From Rutidosis leptorrhynchoides (lineage: Eukaryota > Streptophyta > Magnoliopsida > Asterales > Asteraceae): a stretch of DNA of 64,000 nucleotides. The stretch is from contig NC_092341.1 of assembly GCF_046630445.1 (NCBI RefSeq), positions 291,814,501-291,878,500 on the forward strand. Reading direction: 5' to 3'. The position numbers were made by a program, and so were the translations under genes. Positions 59,905 to 64,000 of the stretch are shown piece by piece. Positions within the stretch are counted from its first letter, which is position 1. Each line of letters opens with the position of its first letter. Under the pieces are notes generated by a model, which saw nothing but the letters and a program-made list of their open reading frames with translations, was not told the DNA's origin and did no database searches.

Positions 59905-61167
59905 AGAGGTGCAAATTAGTGAGGTGACGATGAGTTTTAAGATAAAAAAGCAGGTTTTAGAAACTCAGTTTTTCTGAAAATCGTTCCCGGTTGAATTTTT
60001 GGGATCGGTTTTTTATTTTAAATGTTCGGAATCTAGATTCATTGGTTTCGAACCAGTTCAATTTTTTTTCCCGAGTTCGACTTCATTTTGATCCGGTTTT
60101 AACATTTATCGGTTCAGTTTTTTTTATAATTTTATCGATTTAGAACATTTTTAGCAACAATTATATAAATGATATAAACAATACTCATTTATAAATACTC
60201 ATCACAATTATAACTTTTATTTAAACAATACAATTATACAACTAAAAATATAAATACGAATATATTTCGATCTTCGACATGTCCCTCACCCATAAATTTA
60301 TTCGTGTACTCAAGTATATCGAACTTTGGCATGACAATTTGGCAATCACCCGTTGTGCTTAAGATATTAATTATTTCCATACTTCTACATCTACGGGTTG
60401 AACTTCAAAGTCTTCAAATTCATCTTTTCGCTATTAGGAGGTGATATCCTTAATTTAACTATTTCTTTCTCAATACCTTCTTCCACGTCTTGTAATATTA
60501 GACATTCCAATGATTCTTGATTTTGTATCCTTATCTACGTCCAAATAATCTTTCAAGCATATACATACTATCACGGATTCGGGGGTTAGTCTTGACCTTC
60601 TTTCCGATATAATTCTACTGCTAGTAGAAAAAGCCTATTCAGAAGTTATTGTCGAAGCTTGGACGGATAATAAGTCACGAGCCACTGCGGATAAAATTTG
60701 GAAATTTATTTTCATAACTTTAACCATTTTTAATACCTTGAACTATAGTCGGTTTCGAATTCGTTTAACTTATAAGTCATAGTATAAAGTTGGTTAAAAA
60801 TTAATGAGTTAATTGGGTAATAAACACCCGATAATATAGTTGTTGCATCTTTAAAAACTTGTTAAATCATTTAGTTTATCCCAATCTCGATTGCCTATAG
60901 AAACAAACTTATCTTTAGCAACATGTTCTTCATTAAAAGCATTTAAAGTTTCACGTTGTCGTAATATATATTCAAATGTTAAAAAGGTAGAATTCCACTT
61001 AATTAGTTTAGTATTATTATCATAGCAAGGTCCTAATACTAGTTCACCACATTGTTTACGAAAACCCAGTTCGGTTTAAAATAACCTATAACCTATTAGT
61101 TATTAAAATTCGGTTCTCAAAAAACCCAGTTTGGGTCGAAAAAATCGGGTCCGTGTTTGCATCTCTA
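59905..61167 (-). mobile_element. Decayed hAT element (BED-type/RICESLEEPER-like), internally deleted
   Basis: Ends TAGAGGTGCAAA (left) and TAGAGATGCAAA (right, reverse complement) form an 11-of-12 inverted repeat. Flanking 8-mers TTTCATAC (59897-59904) and CTCCACAC (61168-61175) match at five positions, the other three being T/C transitions, so they are a plausible aged target duplication. On the minus strand, 61055-60840 encodes a hAT core fragment (a KWNSTFLTFEY-like start) and 60710-60530 the dimerisation domain (a SRLTPESV motif), with stops. At 1.26 kb it has lost most of its transposase. Confidence 0.65.
60530..61055 (-). pseudogene. hAT transposase remnant
   Basis: Two fragments of one transposase in the same direction. 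The upstream piece (61055-60840) corresponds to the RNase-H-like core region preceding the IxG-x-YPT segment. The downstream piece (60710-60530) is the C-terminal dimerisation domain, with ARDLLS, a TAG inside the SExAFS motif, and RSRLTPESV. The first Asp-containing part and the zinc finger are gone. It is not functional. Confidence 0.65.
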
Positions 61168-61264
61168 CTCCACACGATAGAATTATAAATCAATCTTACC
61201 AACAATTTCTTTTTTCAAACTACAACGTTTAAAATATCTAAGATTGAAATGTAACTGGTTGGAA

Positions 61265-61540
61265 ACGTCAAGGTGCTGATGTATTGATGATGATATGACT
61301 CCTCATAAGGGAGGTCAGGGGTTCGATCCGCATGAGCTGCAAAATATATACGTAAAAGTGGTTACATTAAGTTGGATGACAATAATCAGATTATTATCAA
61401 GTTACAAACTTTTTGAACGTCTGAATTTCATAAACATAACCAAGGTTAAAAAAGACGCGAGACTGATCCAAAACGGTAGCGACCTCAAAACGTCGCAACG
61501 GAAAAAACGGGGCCGAGATGTGGTCGAAACAGATGTTGAC
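61265..61540 (+). repeat. Possible tRNA-derived SINE fragment
   Basis: GGGGTTCGATCCGC (about 61318-61331) fits a Pol III B box, and the sequence after it is unlike its surroundings in having more G+C. No clear A box, tail or target duplication was found. The frame at 61295-61543 is more likely chance than coding. Confidence 0.25.
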
Positions 61541-61543
61541 TAA

Positions 61544-61833
61544 TGTTGACTTTTATATATATAAATATGTTATGATACTAAAGTCAAAGAAGGTGGATGC
61601 CAATTTTCACATGAATCCAAATTTCATTACTATTTCACCTAACATATATCATTGAAGACACGGATGTATAGTAAAATTTTAGTATTATAAATATAAATCA
61701 GTTGTAAGGATATTGAGTACACAATCATTCAATAATATTTCATACTTCCTTCTTTCTTCTCTATTATTACTCCGTAGTAGATTATAATTAAAATAAACCA
61801 CTAAAGGTAGTTATAAACTACTAAATTATAACA
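61544..61833 (+). repeat. Probable copia 5' LTR
   Basis: About 290 bp with TG...CA ends, placed directly before the putative primer site. The left end could instead be 61534, where another TGTTGAC occurs. It cannot be checked against the 3' LTR, which is not in the window. Confidence 0.5.
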
Positions 61834-61834
61834 C

Positions 61835-61847
61835 GTTATCAGCACGA
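61835..61847 (+). promoter_or_regulatory. Putative copia primer-binding site
   Basis: GTTATCAGCACGA follows the LTR end by one base. It is not the initiator-Met type used by the other elements here. I recall this motif after copia LTRs in plants but cannot name the tRNA with confidence. Confidence 0.45.
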
Positions 61848-61980
61848 AGTGCTCCGTATAATCAATGTTTATCTAAGCAATCACAAGTCACTAATCAAGG
61901 TAAGAAATTCTTTAACGATATCTTCTATTATTTATTAGTAAGGTAAATATTATTATCATCATAAGTAAAATTATAACACT

Positions 61981-62290
61981 CTAACTTTTATTAACTTCAC
62001 TAACATTTATATTTATGTTATTTAAGTTATATATGGTCGGTTATACCGCCTGAATTATATTTATGTAATCTAACTTTTATTAACTTCACTAACATTTATA
62101 TTTATGTTATTTAAGTTATATATGGTCGGTTATACCGCCTGAATTATATTTCTGTAATCTAACTTTTATTAACTTAACTAACATTTATATTTATGTTATT
62201 TAAGTTATATATGGTCGGTTATACCGCCTGAATTATATTTTTGTAATCAAACTCTTAACTTCACTAACATTTATATTTATGTTATCTAAC
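61981..62290. repeat. 89-bp tandem repeat in copia leader (3.5 copies)
   Basis: Units start at 61981, 62070, 62159 and (partial) 62248. Each contains GGTCGGTTATACCGCC, which has an inverted GGCGGTATAA/TTATACCGCC character. The first three units differ at only a few positions, so expansion is recent. Confidence 0.92.
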
Positions 62291-62669
62291 ACTTATGCAA
62301 TTAATCATTATTTATTTCATGCATATTAATGTTTATTCATAAAATTTATTATTTATGCATAATATGTTTATTCTCTTAATCTTCGTATTTATACTAAACG
62401 TATTTATACTAAATGTATTTATAGTAATCGTATTTGTACTAATAAAATTCTTTTATTAAAATTATTATTAATACAACGAGTACATAACAGTCGTTAACGT
62501 CAACTAACGACGTTACAACTGTCATATATACATAACGGTTGTTAACGTCAACTAACGACGTTATAACGACTATATTTTTCAAATATAAAATAAACATATC
62601 CGTTTTCACATTTTTACAAATCAATCTTCATTTTCTCAGATTACCACTTTCAAAAAGTTTTTTGTAAAG

Positions 62670-62834
62670 ATGATTCACACAAGGATGATTTTTCCTATTG
62701 TATTGGTCATACTAACTATCATCATTGTTGCTAATATACCACCGGGTGAACCTATATTCTATCCTGCTCTTGTGGTTTTATCATTTGTAATCATGCCATT
62801 ATTCTGTTGTTTGCTACTTATGAATTTAAAATGA
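62670..62834 (+). CDS. Small two-membrane-segment protein in copia leader
   Basis: A 54-codon frame from ATG 62670 to TGA 62832-62834, ending 83 bp before the gag start. The product has hydrophobic helices at about residues 7-22 and 32-50, joined by a NIPPGEPIFYP turn, and a short positively charged tail. It resembles the 57-residue frame at 23092-23265 in length, in the PP-x-E-x-IF turn and in a Pro in the second helix. Being on the element's sense strand before gag, it could be an upstream ORF that is translated first. No known family is recognised. Confidence 0.42.
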   Translation: MIHTRMIFPIVLVILTIIIVANIPPGEPIFYPALVVLSFVIMPLFCCLLLMNLK

Positions 62835-62917
62835 TTCTAATTTCATTTTATTATTTGTCTATGAATAGAAGTTGATTATGATTATGATTTATGTTATTCA
62901 TCTTTTGATAATAGAAA

Positions 62918-63154
62918 ATGTCGAATTTGAAAAGGCTTAAATTCGCTCCTTTAGAATCAAGTGGGAACAACTACTTAACATGGGTTATGAATGTAGAAAA
63001 ACATCTCGAATCAATCGGTATTTTAGAAACCCTGAATAAAAATAACAATTGTTCTGAACAAGAGAAAGCAATAACAAGTATTTTTCTTAGCAAACATAAT
63101 GACGAGTCCTTAGAATCTACATATTATATGATCGAAGATCTAAGTGTATTATGA
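62918..63154 (+). pseudogene. Ty1/copia gag, N-terminal part with premature stop
   Basis: Seventy-eight codons starting MSNLKRLKFAPLESSG, with a YLTWVMNVEKHLESIG segment, are the typical beginning of a widespread plant copia gag. A TGA at 63152-63154 stands where the family usually has Trp (after a DLSVL segment), fitting TGG to TGA. The frame continues as KILKDRYD, then breaks. The middle of gag and its zinc knuckle are deleted before a fragment near 63300 that matches the region following the knuckle. It is non-functional. Confidence 0.75.
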
Positions 63155-64000
63155 AAAATACTCAAAGATAGATACGATATTAATTATCAAGAAATAATGG
63201 TGATCCATGAAAGAATAAAATTGAAGATGTTAGTAGACGCTCTTATAAGAATCCCAGAGATTCTTATTAATGGTCTGGTAACGTGGATCATCAGTCTAGT
63301 ATTTCTTGAATACATGAACATCTTGTTTAGCTCTACAAATAAGTCCCAAAAGAAAAGAAAACGAGAGTGAATCTGTTGGAAAATCTTGATTAAATAAACC
63401 CTGAGCTACCTTGAGACTTGAATGGTTTGAATTTTCTATGATGCCTAGCTTGTTATGTATCACTCATAAATAAATGGTTTTAAACCATAACGCATATGTT
63501 TATTAAGTGTTATCTTTTATATACTTTAGATTGTAACTTATTTGCAGGTATTATAATTTGATTATCTTGTTGAAATATAACTCATTATTTGCTTATCTTA
63601 TTTGAAGTTTTAGTATGAATCCTGCTGAAATACAACATCAATTAAATGGTAAAGAACTATGTATTGCAGATAGTGATAACATACACGCTATGATCAAATG
63701 TAAGAAATATTTCATTGATTTAAATCAAATAAAGGAATTATAAATACTATATCATGTATTGCAAACTTGATAAAATGAACGAGAAAGGCAAAATTCATGT
63801 TACCAAATGGTACGAATTTTCTGATAAATAAAGTCTCGTTTTCTCTCAAATCAAAAAGAAATTTGTTAGGTTTCTCTGATATATATTATAATGGATATGA
63901 TTATCAGTAAATGATAACCGGAAATGAGAAATGCCTATGTAGCACCGAAAAGCACATATGATGAAAAGCGCAGCGCATATGATAAAAAGCGCATATGATA
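63155..64000 (+). pseudogene. Degenerate copia gag/protease region
   Basis: No long frame remains. Scattered translated pieces (around 63300-63370, and 63650-63890 with a KKYF and NG-like pattern) fit the gag end and the protease region of copia elements. The last 60 bp repeat an AAAAGCRCATATGATA unit about three times at 63948-64000. Confidence 0.5.

Larger units (their letters stand above)
61544..64000 (+). mobile_element. Ty1/copia retrotransposon, 5' part, decayed (runs off window end)
   Basis: A short LTR (about 61544-61833, TGTTGACTTTTATA to ATTATAACA) is followed by GTTATCAGCACGA, a leader with 89-bp tandem repeats and a small ORF, a copia-type gag start at 62918, a fragment after the zinc knuckle (63300-63365, reading near a HEHLV-LYK motif) and a protease-like region (63650-63890) with many stops. 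Gene order and gag sequence are those of plant Ty1/copia elements. The 3' half is outside the window. Confidence 0.7.

Noticed and set aside
61295-61543. 82-codon frame before the copia LTR
   Set aside because: Overlaps a possible Pol III B box and ends at the LTR; no recognisable protein features.

Overview
The window reads as nuclear DNA of a flowering plant, most likely a daisy-family (Asteraceae) eudicot. The evidence is one angiosperm-specific FANTASTIC FOUR (FAF) type gene, plant Ty3/gypsy, Ty1/copia, LINE and hAT elements, initiator-Met-tRNA primer sites, and AT-rich spacers. The family assignment rests on general resemblance of the repeats to Asteraceae elements and is an inference. 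Nothing bacterial is present. All boundaries were read by eye from termini and target-site duplications (TSDs); no alignment was run.

Layout. 1-1357: end of a family-B LTR (minus strand). 1358-1963: short unassigned spacer. 1964-14876: complete family-A LTR retrotransposon with very long LTRs (about 4.5 kb), no pol, TSD TAATA. 14882-19911: spacer carrying a 3.15-kb hAT element (16122-19271) whose TTF-zinc-finger transposase has two nonsense mutations. 19912-52509: a four-level nest. A 5'-truncated LINE (TSD AATTGGTACAACA) was entered by a family-C LTR element (19969-51492, minus strand). That was entered by a gag-only family-D element (24838-48054, TSD CTTTG). Family D was hit twice by family B: a solo LTR inside its gag (27947-31182, TSD AGGAT) and a full-length Tekay-like chromovirus inside its 3' LTR (34805-47908). 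53194-53739: the FAF-type gene on the minus strand, the only convincing host gene. 54900-55301: LINE relic. 56056-59571: solo family-B LTR (TSD ATCTG). 59905-61167: decayed hAT. 61544 to the end: 5' part of a decayed Ty1/copia element.

The full-length family-B chromovirus carries two extra open reading frames between its 5' LTR and gag: an acidic ORF (one internal stop) and an intact 227-codon F-box protein resembling the plant At1g67623/At2g35280 group. An F-box cargo in a retrotransposon would place an SCF ubiquitin-ligase adaptor under element control, and it is the strongest candidate here for an undescribed system. Its gag-pol is a single frame of 1,524 codons with four stops and two catalytic Asp-to-Asn changes, all explicable as C-to-T or G-to-A transitions, so this copy is dead while the F-box frame is open.

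A second candidate is a pair of similar small two-membrane-segment proteins (57 and 54 residues). One is antisense inside the family-C element and the other lies in the copia leader before gag. Families A, B and C, although their LTRs differ in U3, share downstream LTR modules (a covarying hairpin block and a U5 hairpin) and a polypurine-tract motif that is repeated internally with an inverted half. Family-C LTRs carry twin 18-bp perfect palindromes just upstream of the TATA box. Family-B LTRs carry an AATAAA inside a hairpin.
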